This document shows positions 34,606 through 46,437 of a DNA stretch of 64,000 nucleotides, piece after piece (positions within the stretch are counted from its first letter, which is position 1; every line of letters begins with the position of its first letter). The DNA comes from Patiria miniata (lineage: Eukaryota; Echinodermata; Asteroidea; Valvatida; Asterinidae). The notes below the pieces were generated by a model. It searched no databases and was not told where the DNA came from. It saw only the letters and a program-made list of their open reading frames with translations. The stretch is taken from the NCBI RefSeq assembly GCF_015706575.1, contig NW_024037062.1, forward strand, positions 2,290,811 through 2,354,810, read 5' to 3'. A program made the translations under genes and the position numbers.

Positions 34606-35214
34606 GTACAATCTGTCGATGGGGGTGCTGTTCTAACCGAAAATTATGCGCACTAGCATAACGGATGTATAGTGCTTTTCAGGGCGATACATGCATACAA
34701 TTCTTACGAAGGCGCCCCCATACAGCCGATGGGGGCGGGGACCGAGCCCCCCCCCCCTCACACTTTTTAAAGTGGGTGGGGGATATATGTCCCCCTACAT
34801 ACTTTTTTCATCCCCGTATGAAAATTGTAGCCAAATTAAGCTCAGAAAGGCTCAGTCAATGACTTCAAACTCGAACAAACAATGTTTAAAAGATGATCTT
34901 TTGCTCACAACAATGTGTTTAAATTGTTAAAAATTGCCTAAGATCGCAACACAGATCTACTAGAATTCATGAAATAACGTAATAATATATTCCAAGTTGC
35001 ACTTGACCAAATATTCCTAATTCAGTTCATGAAATGTCTGAAAGATGCATATCTTACACACTGATAATGTCTTTCGGTCATATTCAGAAAGTATCATTTT
35101 AGTAAAAAAAACTATAATATGATTTACGCTGAGATAACTAAGAATTTTATAGGAATACAGACATGCAGGAAATTAAGATATGCTTGACAAAATGTTAAAT
35201 ATTATGTTTGCTCA
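34606..35214. other. Spacer, no gene recognised
   Basis: AT-rich sequence between the G tracts and the second TTAA MITE. It includes short overlapping frames without recognisable motifs. Confidence 0.45.
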
Positions 35215-35218
35215 TTAA

Positions 35219-35722
35219 AGGGCATGTACATCATTGGCTTTTGCTGTAATTTTCAGAAATGAACTACTTGAGGGGTTAGTATAATAGATCAAATATTGTT
35301 TAACTGACATGTTTGAAGTTTTGTGTTCGAAAATACTTGAAAAAAACAAGAAAAAGAAAAATGTTTAAGTAGTCTGGTTCCCTGACTCCACCAAAGATAA
35401 AATGGATCAATTTATAGATGTCGGAAAATTGTAAGGTAAGGGAACCAGTCTAGCTGGCCTGCACCCGTTCATGAACATGTAACCAATAGCAAACAAAATG
35501 TGGACTGAACAAATTGTACATTTGTAGCAGTAGTTGAAAAATAGTTAGGCTTTTCCAACGGTTTTTCAAAAAAAAATGTCATTTTCTTAATAATGACTTG
35601 ACACCAGGTGCCATAATTTTACAGGATGCTTTAGACTGTCATTTACCAACATCCTAGTAAGGTATTTCGTAAAAACTTGGTATGTTTTTTTTCCCGATGT
35701 TTGCAAATGTTGTTTATTCCCT
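35219..35722. mobile_element. MITE with TTAA target-site duplication, copy 2
   Basis: Bounded by AGGGCATGTACATC and TTATTCCCT, with TTAA at 35215-35218 and 35723-35726. It is the reverse complement of the element at 4026-4540, sharing cctggt..cagtctagctgg and the stretch caggatgctttagactgtca. 504 bp, non-coding. Confidence 0.75.
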
Positions 35723-35734
35723 TTAATTAAAACA

Positions 35735-38700
35735 AATGTCCGATCAACCTTTATACTGTTGGTTCAGACGAAATTCAAAGAACAAGACGATACTTTCAGA
35801 ATGTTAGAATAATGAAATTAAATTAATCTTTTTGATGGTCGAATGACGGTATGCGTGATCTTTTCATTTTATTCTGAAATGAATTAACAAAAGGTGTTAA
35901 ATTGAATGAAAAATTGGTAAAATTGGCCGGAGAAACATATATTATAGGTTTTTCCGGCGAATTTACAAATTTTTCTAGTCAGTTTCATTATTAGCCATTC
36001 AATTTCGCGTGAGTTTTGCACATTTGGTCCAATTGGGGTTTCTTTTTCACTTGGGGTTCATTCAATTTCATTTTTAGGCAGCCAAGATTTTGCTGTGAAT
36101 TTTCGTTTTTGTTTTCGGGCAGCCCATTTCGTTTTGGTGCATTCAAGACTTTACTTTTTGACGGTTGACGCATTCAAATTAGCGAACATCTGTGCGCTTA
36201 TAACGTATAACCATGCTTTTCGTTTCTTATTCGTTTATAGGAATCACTTTCATCGTTTGGTCATTTAAATTAGTAGGATTATTTAATCGGTTTTTTTTCT
36301 TATTATTTTTCTCCGAGGTTCATTTTCCCCCCAAAAATATTGGTGATTGTAAAATGTACAATGTTACAAATCTACTGATATGAAGTAAACAAGATGCAAC
36401 GAAATAATAAATTGAAAGGGATTAAGATCAGTGTTGATCTTTTCTATATACTTGCAAGACATCGGGACACGTATGTTTGGCAATGGTTGTACCGTTGGGA
36501 ACACTTGTCTTGTGTTATTTCTTGAATGTTTTCTTGCGTATGTCTGACAGAACACTTACCGTATTCACAGGGCCCATGCAAAGTTTTCAATGCAAACCTT
36601 AAAAACACATCTTTGCCTCACCCTTAAACTTATTTGCAAGTTTTATAGGTTTTCCCGGCCAATTTCACCAAGTTTTCATTCAATTTAACGCCTGGCTCAT
36701 TCGATTTAGATTGAAATTGAAAGAACACGCAGATCGGCATTCGACAATCAAAAAGAATCATTTTCACTATCCGAGCAAATTATCGCCTTTTAGCTTCACT
36801 AGTCCCTTTCAAAGATGCATTCATATTAAAAGTATCGCGTTGTTCATTCAATTTCGTCTGAACCAGCAGTAAAGGGTTGATCGGGCATTTGTTTTCATTA
36901 ATGGGCAAACATATTTCACATTTTGTCAAACATCCTTGAAGACTTCATACGTGTCCGTATTCCTTAGCGTAAATCATGATTTTTTTTCTCAGGAATTCTT
37001 TTTGTGCAACTCTTTACTATTGTGAAATGTAAGAAAACTACACATTTGACAACATTTTGGGGTTAATCTTATCGCAAAAGTGCACTTCTTTTACCCTTAA
37101 GGGACCGGGCGGAATGGTCAAAATTTGCTAATTGAAAACATTTGTGGGAAAGGGTTGCTCACTGGCTTACTGCCATGCATACTGACACATCAAAGAATCA
37201 CCAAATGAAAGAAATGTATTACAGCAAAATATCCAAAATTCTAACAACCTTTTTGTGCTTAAATAGCCATGTAATATTAATCATGCCCGGAATGCCATCA
37301 CAGGAATTCTAATGAATATGAAACTTTGCATTAGCATAAAAACGGGGAAGCACCAAAAACATCGTTCAGAAATGACAAATGAAATTTGCAAATAAGGTTA
37401 AATGTGACACAAAGATGTATTTTCAAGGTTTGCATTGCAAACTAACTTTGCATGGACCCTGTGAATACAGTAAGTGTTCGGTCAGACATGCGCAAGAAAA
37501 CGTTTAAGAAATAACTCAAGAGAAATGTTCCCGATGGTACATCCATTGCCAAACATAGGTGTTCCGATGTCTTGCACGTCAAGAAATCGTCAACGTTAAG
37601 ATGCCCCTTTCTCAAACGTTTAAACAAGTAGAAAAGATAAACAGTGAAAAACAAATTATCTTAGTCCCTTCAATTAATTAATTCGTAATTACATCTTGTT
37701 TCCCCCATAGGGCCTATCAGTTAATTTGTAACAATGTAAGTTTTACAGTTATCAAGTCTTGGAAAGAAATGAACCTCGGAGAAAAATTGAAAATGGATCG
37801 ATTACATTTTTTTAACTAATTTAAATGACCAAACGATGAAAGCGATTGCCCATAAACGAATAAGAAACGAAAAGCATGGTTATACTTTACAAGCGCACAG
37901 ATGTTCGCTAATTTGAATGCGTCAACCGTCAAAAGGTTGCAAAAACTTAATTTAAGACTGCTAAAAGTTAAGTCTTAAATGCACTCAAACGAAATAGGAT
38001 GCCCGAAAATGAAAACGAACATTCAGAGCAAAATCTTGGCTGCCTAAAAAATGAAATTGAACGAACCCAAAACGAAAAAAAAAACCAATTTGAATACATG
38101 TGCAAAACTCACAGGAAATTGAATGGCTTATAATAAAACTTATTGGAAAAATCGGAAAATAGCCGGAAAACCACTATTTTCCCTTTTGAGGGGTGTTTTG
38201 GTGCCCTTCTTGTTTTTATGCTAATGCAAAGTTTCATATTCATTAGAAAACATGTGATGGCATTCCAAGCATGATTAATAAGACACGGCTATTTCAGCAA
38301 AACAACAAGTTGGTAGAATTTTGGATATTTTGCTGTCATAATTTTTTTTTATTTTTGGTGATTATATGATGTGTCAGTACATGGCAGTAAGCCAATGACC
38401 AACCCTTTCCCACAAATGTGTTCAATTTGCAAATTTTGGAAGAATAATTTGAAAGAAAAAACCCTAAACTGAACAGTGTCTTCCTGAAATGACATCACAG
38501 TAGTGACAGCGTTATGCCGGGAAAGCATAGACATTTTTAAATGCTTAAAGAAGTGCACATTTAAAATAAGATTGACCCAAAAAGTGTTGTCAAATGTGTA
38601 GTTTTCTTACACTTCACAGAGTTGCGTAAAAGAATTCCAATCTACGGTTTGAAGTCATCAAATATGATTTAGACTTTTAAGACTTTATACGGACACGTAT

Positions 38701-39000
38701 GAAGTCTTAAAAGATGTTTGACAAAATGTAACATATGTTTGCCCATTAATAAACACGAATGCCCTATCGACCCCTTACTAATGGTTTAGACGAAATTGAA
38801 TGAAAAACGCGATACTTTTAATATGAATGCATCTTTGACAGGGACGAGTGAAGCTAAAAGGCGATAGAATGCTCGGATATATAGTGAAATTGAACGATTC
38901 TTTTTGATTGTCGAATGCCAATCTTCGTGATCTTTCAATCTAAATCGAATGAGCCAGGCGTTTCATACTTGGTGAAATTGGCCGGGAAAACCTTTAATAT
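35735..39000. repeat. Nested inverted-repeat complex, order A B A' B'
   Basis: A (about 35945-36655) is inverted as A' (about 37375-38172). B (about 36655-37355) is inverted as B' (about 38197-38990). Landmarks: agccattcaatttcgcgtga at 35993 against its complement-like copy near 38110, and ttttcccggccaatttcacc at 36655 against its copy near 38985. A degenerate partial B' also precedes A at 35735-35945. The arms overlap rather than nest, unlike a simple hairpin. Identity is high but imperfect. No transposase was found. Confidence 0.75.
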
Positions 39001-39299
39001 GATTGTGTATTTTGTCCATTGTATATTTTTTTAAAAATGATAATTTGGTAATGTGATACATGATGACGTCATAATGACGTGCCCTATGTATCAGGGTTGA
39101 TATTCGTTCCAAGTCCCAAGTTCCTGCTGGGAACAGGTTGAAGAAAAGTCGCTGAGAATGACGGTCCGGAAAAAAAAAAAAAAAAAGCTCGAACGATTCT
39201 AAAACGGTTGCCAGGTTGTGGCAGATTCCCCAAATACAAATATAGGCTGCCGTACTCAAGGATAATTAATTTCACTAAAAGCGTGATCACTGCCCTTAC

Positions 39300-39945
39300 A
39301 GAAATCTCCCATGTAATTCCCATTGGAAATTTTTCAATGGAACCCCATGGGAATTGCATGGTGAATTGGACACCATGTACATGGGAGTTTTCCCATTGGC
39401 TTTTTCCCATGGGAAATTTTGTATGGGTTTTTCCCATGTATGGTTTCCTTTCATTTCTCAAAAGATGTATTGCTCCATGGTAATTTTCAATAAGAACTGA
39501 GTACGATTTAACCCTGTGTGTTGGATACTATATTCACCGCATAGAAAAAGCACATCACGGAACTCCGATGGGGATTGTTCCAAGTAATATGAGTGGCTTA
39601 TGCACTCTATAGCTAAAGATACTAATGCCCCCATACCAATTGTCAAGTTGTACCATATTATCACAGTGTTCCCAATGTATTTTCTCATAAATGTTTCCAA
39701 CCATAATAACAAATGAATCAATATAATCCAAAGTTTGAATGACACATTTTCAACAAAAAAAATACTGTATGCATCATTTAACTTCACTTATCAACAGAAA
39801 AATACAAAAATGTGCAATTACAACACTCGTTATTGTAAGCGATTAGTCACAAAAATGTCCCATGGTGTTCCCATGGTGTCCCATGGTGTTTATCCCATTG
39901 TGTTCAATTCGTGAACATCCACAGGAGTTTCCCATGGTCAGCTTA
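39300..39945. repeat. CCCATGG-rich repeat blocks
   Basis: About 39305-39478 and 39858-39945 are crowded with cccatgg, cccattg and tgggaaa words in both orientations (for example cccatgggaaat and tttcccatgt). They resemble ends of a non-autonomous element with subterminal repeats. The 380 bp between has no open frame of note. Boundaries are uncertain. Confidence 0.5.
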
Positions 39946-40576
39946 ACAAATATAATTCTTGATAACCTCTTTTGTCAGACAATTTCAAATTCATTTCATA
40001 CAAACAAATTCAAACAATGATTACACGTTTTCGTCCGGGGGTATTCTATCTCGTCTCGTCTACGCCAAACCTTTCAAATTCGTCTAATTGATTTATATCA
40101 GACGAATTCGATCTCTGAATGCCACCATTCGGCAACAGCTTAGACGAATTTGATCTGTAATGACGAATATTCTTGAACCCCGGTGACTAAAGAGACTGAC
40201 CAAACTTTGAAATTGAATGGTAAATGACTAATTTAAGCGGTTTTCTTTAAGCATTTGAAACTTCAGCCGAGAATTACTATGAGAAGGAAAGATAAATCGT
40301 ATTTTTTTGTGCTGTCATTCGATTGAACATATCCCAAAGGGTCAGAATATTAAGTAATTTTTCAAAAAAAATGTTTCAGTTCAAAGGCAAATTACAAATT
40401 CAAAGGTGCAATGTTTCTGCAGTGTTTTTTTTTTTTAGCCCGTTAACTTTGTACACGTGTAAGCCCATTGACTTTGTACACGTTTTCAAGCCACCATTTC
40501 TATAACTTGGCGATCTGGAATCGTCATCAATGTTACAGCCAAGGAAGACCCTCATACAAAAATTATGCCAAGACTA

Positions 40577-41005
40577 TGACGTCATGATGACGTCATCACC
40601 TAATTTGTTTTATTGATTTTTGAAAATTTACGTGCATATTATGAAGTCCTATATCTACAGAACTGTAAGTCTGATTGGGTTGAAACTTGGTATGTGGCTA
40701 GACCGGGATGTGTTATAGGTAAACAAAAAATTAGGTGGTCGAGACCTGAACATGATTTTTGCGGGAATTGATAGAATTATCGAGGGTCTTCATTTTTTAA
40801 ATATGTGCAAATAAATCACGTGACCCTTTCTTCTGGTTGAAACCGGAAGTGCTTTGTAATCTAAAATTGGTGAAAGACGCGAACTTGCTTTCAACGATGT
40901 TTGCTCTGGCTAAGTTGTTCTTTACCATAATATTATAGTAATAGGTGAAACTTTATGTGACGTCATCATGACGTCATCACGTGACATGTGACGTCATAAT
41001 TCAAA
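40577..41005. repeat. Element-like block bounded by TGACGTCA clusters
   Basis: TGACGTCA occurs twice at about 40578-40600 and three times at about 40959-40998, separated by atga or catg. Further single copies lie near 39064 and 42379. The word is both a self-complementary repeat end and the consensus CREB/ATF site. The 360 bp between has no gene. I read this as a small mobile element with CRE-containing ends. Confidence 0.5.
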
Positions 41006-41714
41006 GCCCTATGCGAATGGAATCACAAATTATATGCCACCATGTATTATAAACAGAACTACACATCCTTCGTTGATGGAACACATGTCACATGTCACAA
41101 AAAGCTACCGAAACAGCCCTATGTTTGTCCACAAACATATGTCTGGTTTTATTACGTTTTGTTTACATTTTAACTTTAATGTCGAAGTTAATATGTCGTG
41201 TTGTGCCCACTGTTAATTGTATTTATTTTCCTTTACATGTTGATATTTTATTTTTGTAACCATGTGCATATCAGCCGCAAGGCTGCAAGACATCAACCTC
41301 GTCCCCAGGGTGTCGAGCAGTACGCGCCCACCACTACCTGCTCTCTCACTGCACGTTGTGAATAATAGCACCAAGTACACGATAAAAATCCATTACTAGC
41401 CAATTGCGGTATCCAATCAGGATACAGGAAGAAAGTTTTCTATCCAGGGTTTACTATTGGAAACCGTGTTGGAAATAAAGTAAGCACTGGGGACGAGGTT
41501 GGCAAGACATTGGTTGTTTAATAAACCAGAATAATAATAATCAAAACAGGAAATGCCGGTCTCAGAAAAATAATCTGATACTGACGTGTATTTGGCTTGT
41601 TTCATGTCATTGCGCCGCCGACTTTTGCGTCAAAACCGCTAGCGAGTAAATTTAAAAACAAAAAAAAGAACATGACCTGGCTCTGCGTTTTGTAGAGCGT
41701 ACCGGTATTGCTGC

Positions 41715-41745
41715 GAAACAAACGAACAAACAAACAAACAAACAA
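41715..41745. repeat. CAAA tetranucleotide microsatellite
   Basis: Run of aacaaacaaacaaacaaa after a cgaacaaa start. Simple repeat, no further signal. Confidence 0.9.
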
Positions 41746-41751
41746 TGACAT

Positions 41752-41965
41752 AGTATCTCGTTTAAACGACTGATTATTTCAATAAACCTGCTTATTATCT
41801 CGGTTAAACGACTTATTATCTTGTTAAAACGATTAATTATTTCGTTTAGACGACTTATTTATCTGGTTTAAACGACGGATTTTATCTTGTTTAAACGGTT
41901 TTTTTTCTCTGGTTTAAACGCCTTATTCATTTTACGACTTATTTGTCTCTCGTTCAAATGAGCCT
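41752..41965. repeat. Degenerate 28-bp tandem repeat with GTTTAAAC core
   Basis: About seven units of the form tcgtttaaacgacttattat-ct. The core GTTTAAAC is a perfect palindrome and is best kept in units near 41760, 41868, 41890 and 41920. Non-coding. Confidence 0.75.
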
Positions 41966-42596
41966 AGGTGCACTACTTAAGAAAAATTCGCGCTACTTAG
42001 GTGTTCCCCATCTGCCATCTCGCATCTCGCATCTGGTGTGGATGACCTGACCTTTGTGTTGCGAGTTGTTATATGCAATTTTGGAACAATTATCAACCCT
42101 GTTACACACAAGAGATTTGCATTCATTCACGGGCGCTTGAGTAAAACATGATAATCACAATACTTGAAACACTTCGTCTGATTGAGCTACAGCGTCAATG
42201 TACAAATCAAAATCAACATACCCAGTCCATGAGCCAGGGGCTGAAATTTCACATATTGGTACCATCTCAAGGGATTAATCCCAACTATGATTTTTCTTTC
42301 CTACATGTGTATAAGTATCATAAAAGTATGATAAAACTTTGTAAGTGGTAGCTTAATGTGGACATTGGGGCCAGTTCTATGACGTCACTGATGGAGGCTC
42401 AAAACCGATATTTTTATAGCATACAATAACAACAAACTTTATTTTACTCCATAAAACACTTGCTTGATGTCCTCTACGGCATCCCAACATTAAATGCTTG
42501 GAAAGATAACAATTATTTCACCTGTATTTGGCTAAACACTGAATTGATGCCACCTGCCTAATGTGGCAAACATGTCATTGCATGTCATTAGCTCAT

Positions 42597-42885
42597 AAAA
42601 GGGAATGTACAACAAAGCTTTTCCTGTAAGTTTCAGAAAAGGCTGTATTTGGAGGTAAATATTTTATAGCGAACTTACACAGACTTGAATAAAGTTTTGT
42701 GTTCATAGATGCTGGGAAACCCAAGAAACAATCATTTTCTTGTTGTCTGGTTCCCTGACCCCTCTTTAAATGAAACACAGCAATTTATAGACGCCAGGGA
42801 ATTGTATGGGCAGTGAAACAGTCTAGCTGGCTTGCACCCGTTCATCAAAGGTGTGCAATCGATTGCAAACAAAATGTCAACTAAC
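42597..42885. mobile_element. TTAA-type MITE, partial copy 3
   Basis: Starts aaaagggaatgtacaacaaa and contains gtctggttccctgac and cagtctagctggcttgcacc, matching the left half of copy 2 at 35219-35500. The other end is missing and no TTAA is seen at its start, so it is truncated. Confidence 0.6.
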
Positions 42886-43019
42886 TAATTATGGTTATTT
42901 GGGGGGCACCCTCCCTGTCACGACGACCTGCCTGTAACACAGTTCATAATATACGATCACTACATCAACCACAATGAATTCGAAAAACAACTTGCATGTG
43001 ACTATATAATTGTTGATAT

Positions 43020-43190
43020 GCAAATGTGATTTGCCTGACAGCCTTGTGGAACTTGGTGTTCTTCTTGAGCTTCTTCAGTGGCGCCACCTTCCCCCTGCCC
43101 TTGAAAACACTGGGTGCAGTCCTCCCCGAGAACACATAGGCCAAGTACCGGGCAAACATGACGGTACAGGGCAGATACCGACTTGTTATG
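43020..43190 (-). pseudogene. Fragment of a repetitive ORF family (GEDC..FKGRGKV)
   Basis: On the minus strand one frame reads VCPVLGLCVLGEDCTQ and, after a frameshift, another reads VFKGRGKVAPLKKLKKNTKF then HKAVRQI. From memory, GEDC-SAFKGKGKV-LKKL-F is a motif in large families of uncharacterised, probably mobile-element-linked proteins of cnidarians and deuterostomes. I cannot name the family. The frameshift makes this a relic. Confidence 0.35.
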
Positions 43191-43789
43191 GGCTTGTTCT
43201 GGCAGTACCGTACAGTTTCAATGATCCAAAACCAGAAATGGGCCATTGCTGGCTTGATTGCGGCAATGCTGTTCCGTGTTGACGGCACAGAGCTGGTCCA
43301 GTGCTGGCAAACCTTAATGGTAGCACAATACAAAGCCTGAATCGGGCCAGTGCCGGCCCTCTTGCGACAAGTTGGATTAAAAACAAAGTTATGGTTAACA
43401 GAATTTAAATTTACCCTTTGCCGGCGTACGGTTAAATATCTTTTTAAAAATACTGTTAAACTACTATAAAGTGTAAATCTGATGAAGAAACTCTAACTTA
43501 GGAGTATGATAACTTGTACGAGTTTCTTGCAATGTTGAAACTTGACAAAAGTAAAAAGTTAAAGGTGGATGTTTCATCTGTTATAGGAACTCGGACCCTA
43601 AACTCCACAACCACCCCTTGGTTTCAGCAATGACTACTAACGGATATTCAAGTGCAACTTTAATTTTACATTGGACCTCCTTGTAAACCTGATTCCAAAA
43701 AAAATTGGAGCAAGAAAATATTGATATATTTTTTTTTTAAATTTCAGTCATGGAATATAGACTTGTACATGTAGCCCCAAAATTTAGAG

Positions 43790-43975
43790 AGGTGGTAGCA
43801 AGATATGGATTGGTCTGCCCCCCATCCCTCTTTGTGATTCTCCTTCCAACCCTGCATGTTTGTGTGTCCCCTACGTGTTTGTTTCTTGTTCCTCTGTCAT
43901 TTATCTCTGAAGAAGGCCTGGCTAAGGCTGAAATGTAATGCCACTTTATTTTTGTTTAATGTCAATACCTTTTCA
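43790..43975 (+). mobile_element. PLE 3'-end relic
   Basis: The pyrimidine-rich stretch with ccctgcatgtttgtgtg, cctctgtcattt and ctctgaagaaggcctggct parallels the minus-strand 3' region of the PLE (13340 down to 13080) in order and spacing. It carries CTGAAGA, a hairpin and GAAA at 43907-43933, a hammerhead-like arrangement again with an extra A after the first core. No reverse transcriptase precedes it, so it is a 5'-truncated copy of a related element. Confidence 0.55.
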
Positions 43976-45115
43976 TATACTATAGAAGATTGATGAACCA
44001 TATTTGCCTGATCTATCTTCTGTTAATCTGCCCGCCGTCATCATCGTCATTAGCCTATTTGAGAATATGGCCGACACAATAGAAGGGCGCTGTCACAAAC
44101 TGAATGTGGTGGGCGAGATGTACTTTTAGGATTCTAGTCTCAGTGCGCACGCCTCTCTGTGTTATGTACCGTGCCAGCGTATCGCCCGCATCGGCTACTT
44201 TGCCTGTCGATTTACTTGGATATTTTAGTGATTTAAAAGTACGACATATTGCCAATATTTTAATCGTTTATTGTGATGGCCGTAAACAGCATATAGCGAT
44301 TAATGTAACAGAAGTCTTCTCGACTCATGCAAACGAATTGACATTTAGGAAGGAGACGAGGCAGGCATGAGGTTACAATCATGTATAAGCTTTATGTGGC
44401 CTCTCTGGGCTCCCTTACATTTTGTACTCAATTTAGTCGGGCACCATATGCAGACGTTGTTGTAATTTTGTAATTGTGTATCTGGCAGCCAGACTGAGGG
44501 AGTGATGGTCATGTATCTGGAACATGTAAACGCTTTTTAATGAGCGCAAGCAGACTAATGACCAGCGTGGCAGCTCATGCACGATGTCGATATCGCTGTA
44601 GTGTGTGGTCCGACGTTACCGTTTTCTCTGACTTTTGTCTTGACTATCCAAATTTCGTGCATAAAACAGTATTTTTGACATGTCCGGGATGTTTTTCTTT
44701 ATTTATCGACATAGCTTCTTGAAGTAAAACAATCACACCACAAATATGATATGAGAGATCAAACTAAAGAAAATAGTATAGACTAAAATACATAATTTTG
44801 AAGTTAATCATGTGCTACTTCATTCAATTTTGTTTTGTGATCATGAATGCACCCGCCATCAGTAGTACCGATCGATAATAGCGCGGCGGCGACATGCAAA
44901 TGGGGGGACTCAAATGCGTCCCTGTAAGGGCGGGCAAGATAGAGGGCGACCTTTCATATGTTAATTGACGTTGCAAGCACTCATCTTAGCATCCTAAGAT
45001 CATTTTGTTGCTAGAGACTCTGGGATGCACAAAAGATCCATAATCCTTCTTTTTGTTAATAAAATGAGATTTGGTACAAAACCTGTTCTCGAAACAATCG
45101 TACATTTTTCCTCAG

Positions 45116-45250
45116 ATGACGTTTCTTGCTCTGTGGGGGGACCTCTCGGGATGGAAGACGGTCGCATCCCGGATGAACGCATCACAGCTTCGTCTTTTTG
45201 GGAAAACCGAGCTGTTTGTGGCCCAGTCAGGGCCAGACTGAATACTCAAG
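45116..45250 (+). CDS. F5/8 type C (discoidin) domain exon, copy 1
   Basis: A 135-bp exon between acceptor ttttcctcag (ending 45115) and donor GTAAGC at 45251, with phase-1 introns on both sides. It reads DVSCSVGGPLGMEDGRIPDE then RITASSFWENRAVCGPVRAR and LNTQ, the first strand set of a discoidin domain, with the conserved C, PLGMEDGRIPD, ITASS and ARLN. Such domains bind phospholipid, glycan or collagen in extracellular proteins. Following exons (normally beginning near GAW and WIQVDLG) were not found nearby. The exon is open, so it could belong to a functional multi-exon gene running to the right. Confidence 0.75.
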
Positions 45251-45328
45251 GTAAGCATTTGTATTTCAGACTAACCACGTTATACTTCGTACAGTCATTT
45301 AAAAGAAAATACAGTTGTTTAACCCTAA

Positions 45329-45693
45329 GGCCAACAAAAAAAAGTCTCCGGTTTCTGGTATGCGCGCGCGTCGCCGTAGCCATGCGCGTCGGCAAAATGA
45401 AATGTTTTTGTTCAATGAAATATGATGTCTCAAAACCGCCAAACTCACTGGTTTGACTGGAATCCTGCTGCTACACAATTTTAACGTGTTTTCAGATTGG
45501 GTTATGGTCGAGAATAAGCTTTATGTGGCCTCTCTGGACTCCCATATATTTGCACTAAGTTAGTCGGGCACCATTTGCAGTCATCAGCCGACATTTGAAG
45601 CAAAAAAATCAGGTAAAAAAAAAAAAAGCCGCGTCGCCGCACCACTTTTTGGGCAAGCTCCATACCAGAAACCGGAGACTTTTTTTTTTGGCC
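45329..45693. mobile_element. Harbinger-type MITE, copy 2
   Basis: Ends are 34-bp near-perfect inverted repeats (GGCC, A-run, gtctccggtttctggtatg). TAA flanks it on both sides (45326-45328 and 45694-45696). The sister block near 62780 reads accctaaaagggccggg with no insertion, which is the empty site. 365 bp, non-coding, and the reverse orientation of 8815-9172. Confidence 0.85.
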
Positions 45694-46437
45694 TAAAGGG
45701 GCCGGGGGCGGAATCCACCCCCACCTCAACTTTTTTTGTGATAGCCTTGAAAAAAAAAAGTTCGCGACCCGAGCTGTTGTGACTTTTTAGCCTCGAGCCT
45801 TGCGCATCTTTTGATTACCAAAATCATAACAAATTTTACTGATACTGAAAACTGAATTTCCCCATAAACGTAGTGTATGCAGAGCAGAATTACCATTCGT
45901 GCATATATGAATAATTAATTAGCCAGAATTCCAAAACCCTTTAACTTTTTGTCATGAAATGTCTTGGATATGTTCATGATAAGTTGTTCTATGCATGTAC
46001 CGAGTTTCAAAATGTTTTGGCACTTGATGGCCGACATCTAAGGGGGACGGAATCCACCCCTCCCCCCCCCCCCCGGCTGAGAGATGGTCAAAATAACCTG
46101 CACCCGATTTCATCAAATTCTTCGTATAAACTTACGATGTATCACAGCGCTGCGATGCGTCGTATTTCTACGATGCGTCACAGCTGCGATGCGTCCGGCG
46201 ATCCATTTCACAAAACACGTCGTAAGTGCGACGTCGTAGGTGTATTTATAGCACAACTCGGTGATCATTTTATGTCTTTAGTCAGCGCAAGTACCATGCG
46301 TATATCTGCGTACATAAAACCTACACAAAACGATAGAGATGCATATGAGGTGCGTATTGTGCGTACGACTGCGTATAAAAAAAATGTCAATGCGCAACTC
46401 ATAAGGAATTAGGATACGCAGAAGTGTGACAGGGCCC

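Larger units (their letters stand above)
44455..46090. repeat. Duplicated block carrying an F5/8C exon, copy 1
   Basis: Aligns in the same orientation with 61905-63180, from tttgtaattgtg(t/c)(a/g)tctggca through the exon to the ccgacatct(t/a)agggggg end. Copy 1 is longer because a 365-bp Harbinger-type MITE interrupts it at 45329-45693. An octamer-like atgcaaat occurs in both copies (44894 and 62348). A related internal piece of the MITE lies at about 44385-44458. Confidence 0.8.

Noticed and set aside
34124..34930. Frames of 79 to 109 codons around the poly-G tracts
   Set aside because: Gly/Pro-rich readings of homopolymer runs, whose length is also unreliable in assemblies.
38349..38558. 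Short frames in the inverted-repeat complex
   Set aside because: The matching arm does not keep the frames, and there are no motifs.
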